Assembly: GCF_001701025.1 (NCBI RefSeq)
Contig: NZ_CP016793.1
Location: 3,348,001 to 3,412,000 of the forward strand
Direction: 5' to 3'
DNA: 64,000 nt
Source: Lentzea guizhouensis
Lineage (GTDB): Bacteria; Actinomycetota; Actinomycetes; Mycobacteriales; Pseudonocardiaceae
Shown here: positions 40,759 to 49,345 of the stretch, in pieces
Layout: each line of letters begins with the position of its first letter
How positions within the stretch are numbered: the first letter of the stretch is position 1
Program-made: the position numbers and the translations under genes
The notes under the pieces: generated by a model
What the model was told of the DNA's origin: nothing
Databases searched by the model: none
Seen by the model: the letters and a program-made list of their open reading frames with translations, nothing else

Positions 40759-41159
40759 TGACAGCCTGGCGGACGCCGGACATCGTTGCGGCGGAGGACT
40801 TCCTGACCCAGGCGGTCAGGGAGGCCGAGCGCGACTTGCGTCAGACCGCCCAGGGCCTGCGCGGCAAGGAACCGTCCACTGAGGACGTGCGCAGGGTCAT
40901 GCAGTTCGCCAAGTCCAGCGAGGCCTCACCGGCGATGCGGCAGCTGGCCGACCGCATCGCTCGCGGCGCCGGGCTGAGCTGGCGTCAGGTCCTCACCGGC
41001 GAGGCGGGCCACGACCCGTTGGTGCGCCAGGCGCTCGAGGCCGACCGCGCCAAGCTCGACGAGCTGATCAAGGGCGAGACGGCCCCGCCGCCGCAGCCGC
41101 GCAGGCCGCAGCGCCAGGACGACGACGAGCCCACCCAGTTCACCGAGGACGCCTGGTAG
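40758..41159 (+). CDS. helical accessory protein ending in FTEDAW (paralogue B)
   Basis: 133 residues from ATG 40758 (TGATG overlap; GGAGG 10 nt upstream); GTG 40752 or 40755 are possible. Shares with paralogue A the motifs WRTPDIVAAE, GLSWRQVLTGEAGHDPLVRQ and the tail TQFTEDAW, with a Pro/Gln/Arg linker before the acidic end. Last gene of the locus, tail-to-tail with menA (6 bp). Confidence 0.6.
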   Translation: MTAWRTPDIVAAEDFLTQAVREAERDLRQTAQGLRGKEPSTEDVRRVMQFAKSSEASPAMRQLADRIARGAGLSWRQVLTGEAGHDPLVRQALEADRAKLDELIKGETAPPPQPRRPQRQDDDEPTQFTEDAW

Positions 41160-41165
41160 AGGTTC

Positions 41166-42038
41166 TCAGTCCAGGAACAGGGCCACGCTGACCAGCACGG
41201 CCCAGGCGAGCATCGCGATCCCGGTGAACTGCAGCACCGGGATCAGCTCACGCCCCTGCCGTCCCGCCGCCACCCGGCGCACCGCGGGCAGCAGCACCGG
41301 CGCCGCCAGGAACCCGAGCAACGCGTACGGCACCCGCACGGTCATGCCCACGGCGATCAGGAACGGCACCGCCACCAGCGCCAGGTAGAGCCGGCGGGTG
41401 TCCTTGTCCCCCAGTACGACCGCGAGCGTGCGCTTGCCCGACACCGCGTCGGTCGGGATGTCCCGCAGGTTGTTCGCGACCAGCACGGCCGCCGAGATGC
41501 AGCCCATCGCGATCGACGCCCCGATGCCGATACCGGTGATCTCCCCGGCCTGCACGTACAGCGTGCCCAGCACCGCGGCCGGCCCGAAGAAGAGGAACAC
41601 CGCGATCTCACCGAGGCCCGCGTAGCCGTACGGCCGCTTTCCACCCGTGTAGAACCACGCGCCCGCGATGCACACGGCACCGAAGGCCAGCAGCCACCAG
41701 AACCCGGACAGCACGACCAGCGCGACCCCGGCCAGCGCGCCGACGCCGAGCGAGATGAACGCCGCCAGCCGCACCTTCTTCGGCTCCGCGGCACCGGAAC
41801 CGGTGAGGCGGAACGGCCCCACCCGGTCGTCGTCGGTGCCGCGGATGCCGTCGGAGTAGTCGTTCGCGTAGTTCACGCCGATCTGGAACGCGATCGACAC
41901 GACCAGCGCGAGCCCCGTGAAGAGCGGGGTGAACTCGTCGATGTGGTGCGCCGCCGCCGCGCCGACGACCACCGGGGCGATCGAGTTCGGCAGCGTGCGG
42001 GGGCGGGTCCCCTGGATCCACTGGACGACTGAGGCCAT
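41166..42038 (-). CDS. menA: 1,4-dihydroxy-2-naphthoate polyprenyltransferase MenA
   Basis: 290 residues from ATG 42038 (two GGAGG sites, the better 8 nt upstream); the longer frame to 42119 enters the next gene. UbiA-family integral membrane enzyme with 8-9 helices. Prenyl-diphosphate/Mg sites: NYANDYSDGIRGTDDDRVGP and NNLRDIPTDAVSGKRTL. Attaches the polyprenyl chain to DHNA to give demethylmenaquinone. N-terminus WIQGTRPRTLPNSIAPV is typical. Confidence 0.95.
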   Translation of the reverse strand: MASVVQWIQGTRPRTLPNSIAPVVVGAAAAHHIDEFTPLFTGLALVVSIAFQIGVNYANDYSDGIRGTDDDRVGPFRLTGSGAAEPKKVRLAAFISLGVGALAGVALVVLSGFWWLLAFGAVCIAGAWFYTGGKRPYGYAGLGEIAVFLFFGPAAVLGTLYVQAGEITGIGIGASIAMGCISAAVLVANNLRDIPTDAVSGKRTLAVVLGDKDTRRLYLALVAVPFLIAVGMTVRVPYALLGFLAAPVLLPAVRRVAAGRQGRELIPVLQFTGIAMLAWAVLVSVALFLD

Positions 42039-42084
42039 GCCTCCATCCTCCGCTATGACCACCGGGGACCCGCCAAGGGGTGTA

Positions 42085-43170
42085 TCAGCAGCTAGTCGCT
42101 CCGGAGACGCCCGCCACATACGCCTTGGCGATGTGCTTGCCGGACGCGATCCGGTACCAGATGTTCGACGTGCCCTGCGTGCCCGACACCGACTCGCCGG
42201 TCAGCTGGCAGGTGACCCGCACCTGCGCGTAGTTCGCGGCCAGACCCACCTGCGAGGTCGAGGAGTTCGCGCCGGAACGCACGTTCACCGTGCCGTTGGC
42301 CGCCGCCGTGCGCACCGTCCCGACAGGACCGGAGCCGGTCCACAGGTAGGTCACGGTCACCCACGCGTTGTTCGTGAGCTTGAGACCGTCCCAGAACGTG
42401 CCGTCGGCCAGGTCGATGCCCGCCGGGTTCGCGACCTCGCGGCCGAACTGGTCCTTGCCACCGTTGTAGTTGTTCTCGTACGCGGCCTGGGCTTCCGGCT
42501 TGCCCTGCGGCAGGTCCTTCCACATCTCGCGGGTCGCGGACGGGTTCCAGTAGTCGTCCTTGGTGTTCCACGGGCCGACGTCCCACACCGGCGCCCACTC
42601 GCAGCGGCCGTTCGACGCGCACACCTGCACGCTGTAGTTGCCGGAGTTGCGGCCGGCGAGGCCACGGCGTGACGGCAGGGCAACGAAGTGGTCGCGCGAA
42701 CGAATCACGTGCCCGTTCGCCGTGGTACCACCGACGAGGCCCTCACGGGTGGCGTAGACGCGGTAGGAACGGCCGGGCGCCATGATCGAGACGTCCTCGG
42801 CGGCGGGCGCGTTGTACGCCGACACCTTCACCTTCGAGGCCTTGCCGCTGTTGAGGACCACCCGCGTCTGGATGGTCGAGGTGCTCACCGGCAACGTGGC
42901 CGGCGCCTCGTACCACTCGGTCCACTGGCCGTCCGGACGCTGTCCGCGCACATCGACGACGCCGTCGCCGGTCACCGCCGCCGTGACCGCGTTGGCGGGC
43001 CGCGCGAGTCTGTGCGACCCGAGCTCGACCAGGCCGATCCGCGGGGAGCCACCCCACGAGACGGCGTGCCCGCTCGCGTCGGCGGTCCACTCGTTCGAGG
43101 CGGCTTGGGCGGGTGACGCCAGTCCGACGGTCAACGCCGCCCCGACGACCAGCGGTATCAGGTAGCGCAT
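42085..43170 (-). CDS. secreted protein with DPBB-like and SH3-type regions
   Basis: 361 residues with a Sec signal (MRYLIPLVVGAALTVGLASP, cleavage near AQA-AS). The middle holds WAPVWDVGPWNTKDDYWNP and GREVANPAGIDLADGTFWD, resembling double-psi beta-barrel secreted proteins of actinomycetes; the C-terminal ~65 residues (VRTAAANGTVNVRSGANSS, AKAYVAG, final Cys) look like a bacterial SH3 domain. Cell wall or extracellular role likely. It lies between menE and menA and is not part of quinone synthesis. Confidence 0.7.
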   Translation of the reverse strand: MRYLIPLVVGAALTVGLASPAQAASNEWTADASGHAVSWGGSPRIGLVELGSHRLARPANAVTAAVTGDGVVDVRGQRPDGQWTEWYEAPATLPVSTSTIQTRVVLNSGKASKVKVSAYNAPAAEDVSIMAPGRSYRVYATREGLVGGTTANGHVIRSRDHFVALPSRRGLAGRNSGNYSVQVCASNGRCEWAPVWDVGPWNTKDDYWNPSATREMWKDLPQGKPEAQAAYENNYNGGKDQFGREVANPAGIDLADGTFWDGLKLTNNAWVTVTYLWTGSGPVGTVRTAAANGTVNVRSGANSSTSQVGLAANYAQVRVTCQLTGESVSGTQGTSNIWYRIASGKHIAKAYVAGVSGATSC

Positions 43171-43190
43171 GAGAAACCCCCATCGCCAAC

Positions 43191-43213
43191 GCGCGCGGCC
43201 TGGGTCCGCGCGC
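43191..43213 (-). terminator. GC-rich stem-loop between menE and the secreted-protein gene
   Basis: GCGCGCGG (43191-43198), 7-nt loop, CCGCGCGC (43206-43213). Probably ends the menB-menE transcript; no T tract. Confidence 0.5.
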
Positions 43214-43246
43214 TTCGCGGCGAGAGTCGTCCTGAGCGGTAAAGGT

Positions 43247-44278
43247 TCACCTAAAGGAGTCGGCCACCGCGGTCCGGTCCACCTTGCCAGGCCCGCGCAA
43301 CGGCAGCTCGTGCACGAACCGCACCAGCTTGGGCGCCGCCACCCGGCCCACTTGCTCGGTCACCACGGCCTTGAGCTCGTCGACCGACGGCGTGCCCCCG
43401 CGCGTGACGACCGCGGCGGCCACGACCTGCCCCCACTCGTCGTCCCGCACACCGACGACACACGCCTCCAGCACGCCGTCGACCGTCGCCAAAGCCCTCT
43501 CCACCAGCACCGGAGGCACCTTCTCGCCGCCCGTGACGATCACGTCGTCCGCGCGCCCGAGCACCTCCAGCCGCCCGTCGCGCAGCCGCCCGAGGTCACC
43601 CGTCCGGAACCACTCGCCGAACGGGTCCGGGTTGCCGCGATACCCCAGCGCCAGCACCGGCCCGCTGATCTCGATGACGTCGTCCGTGCGCAGCGTGACG
43701 CCCGTGAGCGGCACACCGTCGTACACACACCCTCCGGCCGTCTCGCTCATGCCGTACGTGGTGACGACCTGCACCCCGAGCGCGCGCGCCTGCTGCAAGA
43801 GCTTCGGCGGGGTAGCGGCCCCGCCGATCAACACGCCGTCGAACTGCCGCAGCGCCTCCAGCCCCGGCCCCTCACCGATCACCAGCCGGGAGAGCTGGGT
43901 CGGCACCAGCGCCGTGTAGTGCCGCCCCGGCTCCGCCAGCACGGGCCGCGCGGCCTGCGCGAACCCCATGGCGCGAAAGCCCTTGGACATGTCCAGCACA
44001 CCGGGCGCGGTGCCGGCGACGACCGACCGCACCAGCACCTGGATCCCGGCGATGTGGCTCGTCGGCAACGCCAGCAGCCACGTTCCCGCCCCACCGAGCC
44101 GCTCGTGCGTGGCCTCGGCGGACGTCGTCAACGCCTCGGCGTCGAGCAGCACGGTCTTGGGCTCGCCCGTCGACCCGGAGGTGGACACGCCGATCGCGGC
44201 CCGCTTCTCCCAGCCGTCGAGCGGCCCCTCGACCAGCGGCTCACCACCGCTGAGCGCCGCGCGCAGTTCGTCCAGCAC
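43247..44278 (-). CDS. menE: o-succinylbenzoate-CoA ligase MenE
   Basis: 343 residues, GTG start 11 nt after the menB stop; a short AMP-binding ligase as in mycobacteria. Motifs: P-loop TSGSTGEPKTV, TYGMSETAGGCVY, GEWFRTGDLG, and the C-terminal adenylation Lys in GPGKVDRTA. Activates o-succinylbenzoate to its CoA ester, the substrate of MenB encoded just upstream. Confidence 0.94.
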   Translation of the reverse strand: MLDELRAALSGGEPLVEGPLDGWEKRAAIGVSTSGSTGEPKTVLLDAEALTTSAEATHERLGGAGTWLLALPTSHIAGIQVLVRSVVAGTAPGVLDMSKGFRAMGFAQAARPVLAEPGRHYTALVPTQLSRLVIGEGPGLEALRQFDGVLIGGAATPPKLLQQARALGVQVVTTYGMSETAGGCVYDGVPLTGVTLRTDDVIEISGPVLALGYRGNPDPFGEWFRTGDLGRLRDGRLEVLGRADDVIVTGGEKVPPVLVERALATVDGVLEACVVGVRDDEWGQVVAAAVVTRGGTPSVDELKAVVTEQVGRVAAPKLVRFVHELPLRGPGKVDRTAVADSFR

Positions 44279-44289
44279 GTCGCCGCTGC

Positions 44290-45192
44290 TCAGAAGTAGT
44301 ACGGGTAGTCGGACCAGTCGGGGTCGCGCTTCTCCAGGAACGCGTCCCGCCCCTCGACGGCCTCGTCGGTCATGTACGCGAGCCGGGTCGTCTCCCCGGC
44401 GAACAGCTGCTGCCCCACCAACCCGTCATCGACCAGGTTGAACGCGTACTTGAGCATCCGCTGCGCCGTCGGCGACTTGCCGTTGATCTCCCGCGCCCAC
44501 TGCAGCGCCGTGGTCTCCAGCTCGGCGTGCGGCACGACGGCGTTGACCGCGCCCATCTTGTGCATCTCCTCGGCGCTGTAGGTGCGCCCGAGGAAGAAGA
44601 TCTCCCGCGCGAACTTCTGCCCGACCTGCCTCGCCAGGTAAGCCGACCCGTAGCCGCCGTCGAACGACCCGACGTCCGCGTCCGTCTGCTTGAACTTGGC
44701 GTGCTCCTCGCTCGCGATCGTGAGGTCGCACACCACGTGCAGGCTGTGCCCGCCCCCGGCCGCCCACCCCGGCACGACCGCGATGACGACCTTCGGCATG
44801 AACCGGATGAGCCGCTGGCACTCCAGGATGTGCAACCTGCCCGCCCGCGCCGGATCGACCGTCTCCGCCGTCTCGCCCGACGCGTACTGGTACCCGCTGC
44901 GCCCGCGAATCCGCTGGTCACCACCGCTGCAGAAGGCCCAGCCGCCGTCGCGCGGGCTCGGTCCGTTGCCGGTCAGCAGCACGCACCCGACGTCACTCGA
45001 CATCCGCGCGTGGTCGAGCGCCCGGTACAGCTCGTCCACCGTGTGCGGCCGGAACGCGTTGCGCACCTCAGGCCGGTTGAAGGCGATGCGCACGGTGCCC
45101 TGGTCGAGCGCGCGGTGGTAGGTGATGTCGGTGAAGTCGAAGCCCTCGATCGGCTTCCACAACGACGGGTCGAAGAGGTCCTGGTCTGCCAC
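44290..45192 (-). CDS. menB: 1,4-dihydroxy-2-naphthoyl-CoA synthase MenB
   Basis: 300 residues from GTG 45192, 8 nt after a TAGAGT -10 box (45201-45206, minus strand), so nearly leaderless. Crotonase fold: FNRPEVRNAFRPHTVDEL, FCSGGDQRIRG oxyanion loop, VPGWAAGGGHSLHVVCDLT and the C-terminal EGRDAFLEKRDPDWSDYPYY typical of MenB. Closes the second naphthoquinone ring. Divergent from menD with 64 bp between. Confidence 0.96.
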   Translation of the reverse strand: MADQDLFDPSLWKPIEGFDFTDITYHRALDQGTVRIAFNRPEVRNAFRPHTVDELYRALDHARMSSDVGCVLLTGNGPSPRDGGWAFCSGGDQRIRGRSGYQYASGETAETVDPARAGRLHILECQRLIRFMPKVVIAVVPGWAAGGGHSLHVVCDLTIASEEHAKFKQTDADVGSFDGGYGSAYLARQVGQKFAREIFFLGRTYSAEEMHKMGAVNAVVPHAELETTALQWAREINGKSPTAQRMLKYAFNLVDDGLVGQQLFAGETTRLAYMTDEAVEGRDAFLEKRDPDWSDYPYYF

Positions 45193-45256
45193 GCTCCGAG
45201 ACTCTAGGCGCACCTTGCTGAGGCGGCTCACAGAACGCTCCTGGGACAATCGAGGG
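45193..45256. promoter_or_regulatory. divergent menB/menD promoter region
   Basis: Minus strand: TAGAGT (45201-45206) 8 nt before menB. Plus strand: GACAAT (45245-45250) 6 nt before the menD ATG. Both transcripts would be leaderless or nearly so, sharing a 64-bp control region. Confidence 0.5.
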
Positions 45257-46828
45257 ATGAGTCCGTCAACGACGCAGGCGAGGGTGATCGTCGACGAACT
45301 GGTGCGCAACGGCGTCCGCCACGTCGTCCTGTGCCCCGGTTCGCGCAACGCCCCGCTGTCGTTCGCACTGCACCAGGCCGAACAGAAGGGCCTGCTGTCC
45401 CTGCACGTGCGGATCGACGAGCGCACCGCGGGCTTCCTCGCGCTCGGGCTGGCCAAGACCGGCACCCCGGCCGTGGTCACCTGCACGAGCGGCACCGCGG
45501 TCGCGAACCTGCACCCCGCGGTGGTCGAGGCGGAGCTCACGGGTGTGCCGTTGGTCGCGTTGACCGCGGACCGCCCGGTCGACCTCTACCGCACCGGCGC
45601 CAGCCAGACGATCAACCAGCACGACATCCTCGGCATCCAGACCCTCCACATGCCTGAGGCCGCCGATGAACCCACGACGCGAAGCTTGATCTGCCGCGCG
45701 ATAGCGACCAACGGCCCGTCGCACGTCAACGTTCCGTTCCGCCCACCGCTCACGCCCAACGACGACGAGTGGCCCTCGTCCGAGCGCACCCCGTGGACGG
45801 TCACGGACCGCACGGTCGTCATCGAGACCAGGCCGTCCGACCTGCCCGCCCGCACGTTGGTGCTGCTCGGTGACGACCACCCGGAGCGCCTCGCGAAGGC
45901 CGCCGGCCTCGGCTGGCCGGTGATCGCCGAACCGACCGCTCCCGGTGGCTTCAGACTCGGGTCGTTGCTGCTCAACGCGGGTCTTCCTGACCACCTCGTG
46001 CCTGACGCGGTGCTCGTCGTCGGCCGGGTCACGCTGAGCCGCGGCCAGCAGGCGCTCCTCAGGGCCACCAAGACCGTGCACGCCGTCGGTGACCAGGCGC
46101 GCTGGCCGGACACGCAGTTCACCGCCACCCGCGCGTCGACCTGGCTGCCCGAGCCGGAGAGCGTCGACCAGGAGTGGGTGCAGGCGTGGCAGAGCGCGGT
46201 CAAGAACGTCAGCGCGGCCGTGGACGACCTGCTGGACGCGGAGCCGTGGCCGACCGGTCTGCACGTCGCACGCGAGCTGACGCAGGCCGTCCCGCCGAAC
46301 GCGTTGCTGTTCGTGGGCTCCTCCAACCCGATCCGCGACGTCGACTTCGCCGGCGAGCGCCGCGACGACCTGCACGTCCACGCGAACCGGGGTGCCGCGG
46401 GCATTGATGGGAGCGTGTCCACGGCGATCGGGCTGGCGATCACACATGGTGGGCCCGCGTACGCGTTGATGGGCGACCTGACGTTCCTGCACGACATCAA
46501 CGGGCTCATGGCCGACCACCGGCCGGACCTGACGATCGTGGTGCTCAACGACGACGGCGGCGGCATCTTCTCGTTGCTCGAACAGGGTGCGCCGGAACAC
46601 GACAAGAGTTTCGAGCGAATTTTCGGCACACCGCACGGAGCTGATCTCGCGGCATTGTGCGCCGGGCACCGAATCAAATACTCCAAAGTGGACAGCAAGG
46701 AGGAGTTCCGTAGCGCACTTGCGCCACCGCAGGGCATCCAAGTGGTGGAAGTGCCCGCGAAAAGAGACGAACTGCGCTCTTTGCACCAACGTCTCAAGTC
46801 GACGGTGTCAATGGTTTTCAGCAGGTAG
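45257..46828 (+). CDS. menD: SEPHCHC synthase MenD
   Basis: 523 residues. ThDP enzyme that adds 2-oxoglutarate-derived succinic semialdehyde to isochorismate. N-terminal VIVDELVRNGVRHVVLCPGS and RIDERTAGFLALGLAKT; middle ANLHPAVVEAELTGVPL; ThDP-binding GDLTFLHDINGLMADH with the NDDGGGIFSLL loop. The last ~60 codons use noticeably more A/T than the rest, but the frame is intact. Confidence 0.95.
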   Translation: MSPSTTQARVIVDELVRNGVRHVVLCPGSRNAPLSFALHQAEQKGLLSLHVRIDERTAGFLALGLAKTGTPAVVTCTSGTAVANLHPAVVEAELTGVPLVALTADRPVDLYRTGASQTINQHDILGIQTLHMPEAADEPTTRSLICRAIATNGPSHVNVPFRPPLTPNDDEWPSSERTPWTVTDRTVVIETRPSDLPARTLVLLGDDHPERLAKAAGLGWPVIAEPTAPGGFRLGSLLLNAGLPDHLVPDAVLVVGRVTLSRGQQALLRATKTVHAVGDQARWPDTQFTATRASTWLPEPESVDQEWVQAWQSAVKNVSAAVDDLLDAEPWPTGLHVARELTQAVPPNALLFVGSSNPIRDVDFAGERRDDLHVHANRGAAGIDGSVSTAIGLAITHGGPAYALMGDLTFLHDINGLMADHRPDLTIVVLNDDGGGIFSLLEQGAPEHDKSFERIFGTPHGADLAALCAGHRIKYSKVDSKEEFRSALAPPQGIQVVEVPAKRDELRSLHQRLKSTVSMVFSR

Positions 46829-46881
46829 GAAACGCTGCGGAAACCTACGTAAGTCGGTGGCTCGCGCCCGAAACGGATGGA

Positions 46882-46887
46882 TAGCGT
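46882..46887 (+). promoter_or_regulatory. -10 box TAGCGT for the M1 peptidase
   Basis: TAGCGT is followed by 7 nt and ATG 46895, so ATG 46877 lies upstream of the transcript and is not used. Confidence 0.6.
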
Positions 46888-46894
46888 CCGGCAC

Positions 46895-48403
46895 ATGTCG
46901 ATCAGAACCAAGGCAACGGCCGCGGTCGCGTCCGCAGCCGCAGTGACGCTCTTCGCGGGAACGGCGCTCGCCGCGTCGCCCGGTGCCCCCGGCGCGGGCG
47001 ACCCGTACTTCCCCGGTTACGGCAACGGCGGGTACGACGTCTCCCACTACGACATCAGGCTCAACTACAACCCCAACGGCGACCAGCTCTCCGGCACCAC
47101 CACGATCCTCGCGAAGGCCACCGAGGACCTCACCCAGTTCAACCTGGACTTCCTGCTCAAGGTCAAGACGCTGCGGGTCAACAACGCCCCCGCGTCCTTC
47201 GTGCAGGACGGCGACGAGCTGGTCGTCACCCCGCGCGGCGGCCTGCGCAAGGGCCAGGACGTGACGGTCGTCGTGACCTACGCCGACGTCCCGTCGCAGG
47301 TCGAGGACCACAACGGCTACACGGCGTGGACGAAGACCCCCGACGGTGCCCTCGCCATCGGGGAACCGGAGATCGCGCGCTGGTGGTTCCCCGCCAACGA
47401 CCACCCCACCGACAAGGCCACCTTCGACGTCAACGTCGCCGTCCCGGAGGGCGTCGAGGTCATCTCGAACGGCACCTTCCTCGGCAACACCCGTCAGATC
47501 AACGGCTGGACCCGCTGGAACTGGCGCAGCACCAAGCCGCAGGCCACCTACCTGACGTTCCTCACCATCGGCCAGTACGAGCTCCGCCAGTACGCGGCGC
47601 CCAACGGCCAGCCGGTCTTCAACGCCTACTCCACGCGCCTCGGCGACTCCACCGACGCCGCCAAGGCCAGCATCGAACGCACCCCCGAGGTCACCGAGTT
47701 CCTGGCCCAGAACTTCGGCCCGTACCCGTTCGAGGCACAGGGCGGCGTGGTCACGCCGGACCTCGGCTACGCGCTCGAGAACCAGACCCGCTCCACCTAC
47801 GACGACGCCTTCTTCCGCCGCGGCGCCAACACCTACGTCGTCGCCCACGAGATCGCCCACCAGTGGTTCGGCGACTCGGTGTCCGTGCACCATTGGCGCG
47901 ACATCTGGCTGAACGAGGGCTTCGCCTCCTACGCCGAGTTCCTGTGGTCCGAACACGTCGGCGAGGGCACGGCCCAGGAGAACGCCGACTTCGTCTACGA
48001 CTCCTACCCGGCCGACGACGCGTTCTGGCAGGTCCTGCCCGGCGACCCCGGCGCGGACAACGTCTTCCACGGCGCCGTCTACGACCGCGGCGCACTCGCC
48101 GTGCACGCCCTGCGCGTGGCGGTGGGCGACGAGAAGTTCTTCGAGATCCTCAAGACCTGGCAGGCCGAGAAGAAGTACTCCGACGCCACCATCGAGGAGT
48201 TCATCGCGCTCGCCGAACGCATCTCCGGCCAGCAGCTCGACCAGCTGTTCCAGACCTGGCTCTTCACGAAGGGCAAGCCGGCCGCGGCCCCCGGTCGTGA
48301 CGCCGCCGACGACGCCCAGGTCGCCGCGAAGAAGGTGGCCGCCGAGCCGAAGTCGCGCGCCAAGATCAAGCTGACGCACGAGCTGCTGGACGCGCACAAG
48401 TAA
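46895..48403 (+). CDS. secreted M1-family metallopeptidase
   Basis: 502 residues from the leaderless ATG 46895. Signal peptide TKATAAVASAAAVTLFAGTA then LAASPG. Zinc site HEIAHQWFGDSV with the third ligand in NEGFASYAEFLW, as in gluzincin aminopeptidases; exopeptidase substrate loop GGVVTPDLGYALENQTR. Shorter than the ~850-residue aminopeptidase N, lacking its C-terminal HEAT region, as in other actinobacterial secreted M1 enzymes. A Lys/Ala-rich tail ends the protein. Confidence 0.9.
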   Translation: MSIRTKATAAVASAAAVTLFAGTALAASPGAPGAGDPYFPGYGNGGYDVSHYDIRLNYNPNGDQLSGTTTILAKATEDLTQFNLDFLLKVKTLRVNNAPASFVQDGDELVVTPRGGLRKGQDVTVVVTYADVPSQVEDHNGYTAWTKTPDGALAIGEPEIARWWFPANDHPTDKATFDVNVAVPEGVEVISNGTFLGNTRQINGWTRWNWRSTKPQATYLTFLTIGQYELRQYAAPNGQPVFNAYSTRLGDSTDAAKASIERTPEVTEFLAQNFGPYPFEAQGGVVTPDLGYALENQTRSTYDDAFFRRGANTYVVAHEIAHQWFGDSVSVHHWRDIWLNEGFASYAEFLWSEHVGEGTAQENADFVYDSYPADDAFWQVLPGDPGADNVFHGAVYDRGALAVHALRVAVGDEKFFEILKTWQAEKKYSDATIEEFIALAERISGQQLDQLFQTWLFTKGKPAAAPGRDAADDAQVAAKKVAAEPKSRAKIKLTHELLDAHK

Positions 48404-48443
48404 TCGCGGGCGCTGAAACTGTCAGACCAGCTGAGTACGTTAT

Positions 48444-48480
48444 GACGCAGGGGTTCCCAAAACGGGGGGACCCCTGCGTC
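48444..48480 (+). terminator. GACGCAGGGG hairpin after the M1 peptidase
   Basis: GACGCAGGGGT (48444-48454) pairs perfectly with ACCCCTGCGTC (48470-48480), with four further pairs inside. Same sequence theme as the hairpin at 13359-13377. Confidence 0.7.
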
Positions 48481-48536
48481 AGCGTTCTCAGGCATGTTCG
48501 GCAGCGTGTTCGGCAACGTGGAGCGGGAGGATTCCG

Positions 48537-48725
48537 ATGGCTCAGGACCGCGTTTGGCGCAAGAGCAGCTACAGCAACGGCACCCCGGAAGGCGACTGTG
48601 TCGAGGTGTCGGTGGCGCAGAACGTGCTCGTGCGCGACTCGAAGAACACGGCCGGCGAGATGCTCGAGTTCAGTGCGTCGGCGTGGAGGGCGTTTTCACC
48701 CGACCGAGCCAGTATCTTGGAATAA
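48537..48725 (+). CDS. DUF397 domain protein, copy 1
   Basis: 62 residues, RBS GGGAGG. Family signature: WRKSSYSNGTPEGDCVEVSV, VLVRDSKN and FSASAWRAF. DUF397 proteins accompany WhiJ-like HTH/DUF5753 regulators in streptomycetes and relatives and are thought to antagonise them. Here it stands before a truncated partner and a second DUF397 gene. Confidence 0.88.
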   Translation: MAQDRVWRKSSYSNGTPEGDCVEVSVAQNVLVRDSKNTAGEMLEFSASAWRAFSPDRASILE

Positions 48726-48750
48726 GGCCACGTCATGCCGGGCGACCGGG

Positions 48751-49197
48751 ATGACCGTCGAGGAAAAGATCGCACCATTGGTGCAGATCAGGATGGATCG
48801 CCAGGCGATTCTGCGGAAGCACGATCGGCCGGATTGCTTGTTCTACATCCATGAATTCGTGCTGAGGCAGCAGTTCGGCGACGAGCACGTCATGGCGGAC
48901 CAGTACCTGCAGTTGCTGTTCAACGTGAGCACGATCCGCGTTGTGCCGGCGGACGTGCCGCTGAACCCTGCCGGGATCTTGCTGTGGGAGCTCGAAAAAG
49001 CACTGCCGGTCGCGTACAGCGAGACCGATCTGACCCAGGTTTTCGTGCAGGATCCCGGTGCGATCGCACGAACCAGGTTGATCTTCGACCGTTTGGCTGA
49101 GGTCGCCTTGGATGAGGAACAATCGCGGAGGAAGCTGGCGGAGTACGTCAACTCGCCGCGAGAGGATCTCGATGACCCAGGATCGCACTTGGCGTAA
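48751..49197 (+). pseudogene. N-terminally truncated WhiJ-like regulator (DUF5753 part only)
   Basis: 148 residues from ATG 48751 without a convincing RBS. The sequence is the C-terminal DUF5753 portion of HTH/DUF5753 regulators: EEKIAPLVQIRMDRQAILRK, FYIHEFVLRQQFGDEHVMAD, VRVVPADVPLNPAG-like segment, and a final helix before the stop. The ~110 N-terminal residues with the XRE helix-turn-helix are missing; upstream is the first DUF397 gene. GC content is lower than in neighbours, a sign of transfer. Confidence 0.65.
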
Positions 49198-49345
49198 GAG
49201 CAGCTACAGCAACGGAACGCCGGAGGGGGAGTGCGTCGAGGTCTCGGTCGCCCGGGACGTGCTCGTGCGCGACACCAAGGACCAGGCCGGTGAGGTGCTG
49301 ACCTTCAGCACCTCCGCCTGGCGCGCGTTCCTCGAACAGGCCTAA
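49172..49345 (+). CDS. DUF397 domain protein, copy 2
   Basis: 57 residues from ATG 49172 (RBS GAGAGG), overlapping the DUF5753 fragment by 26 bp, the normal arrangement of such pairs. About 70% identical to copy 1 (WRKSSYSNGTPEGECVEVSV, VLVRDTKDQAG, FSTSAWRAF). Its stop overlaps the menF stop on the other strand by 3 bp. Confidence 0.88.
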   Translation: MTQDRTWRKSSYSNGTPEGECVEVSVARDVLVRDTKDQAGEVLTFSTSAWRAFLEQA

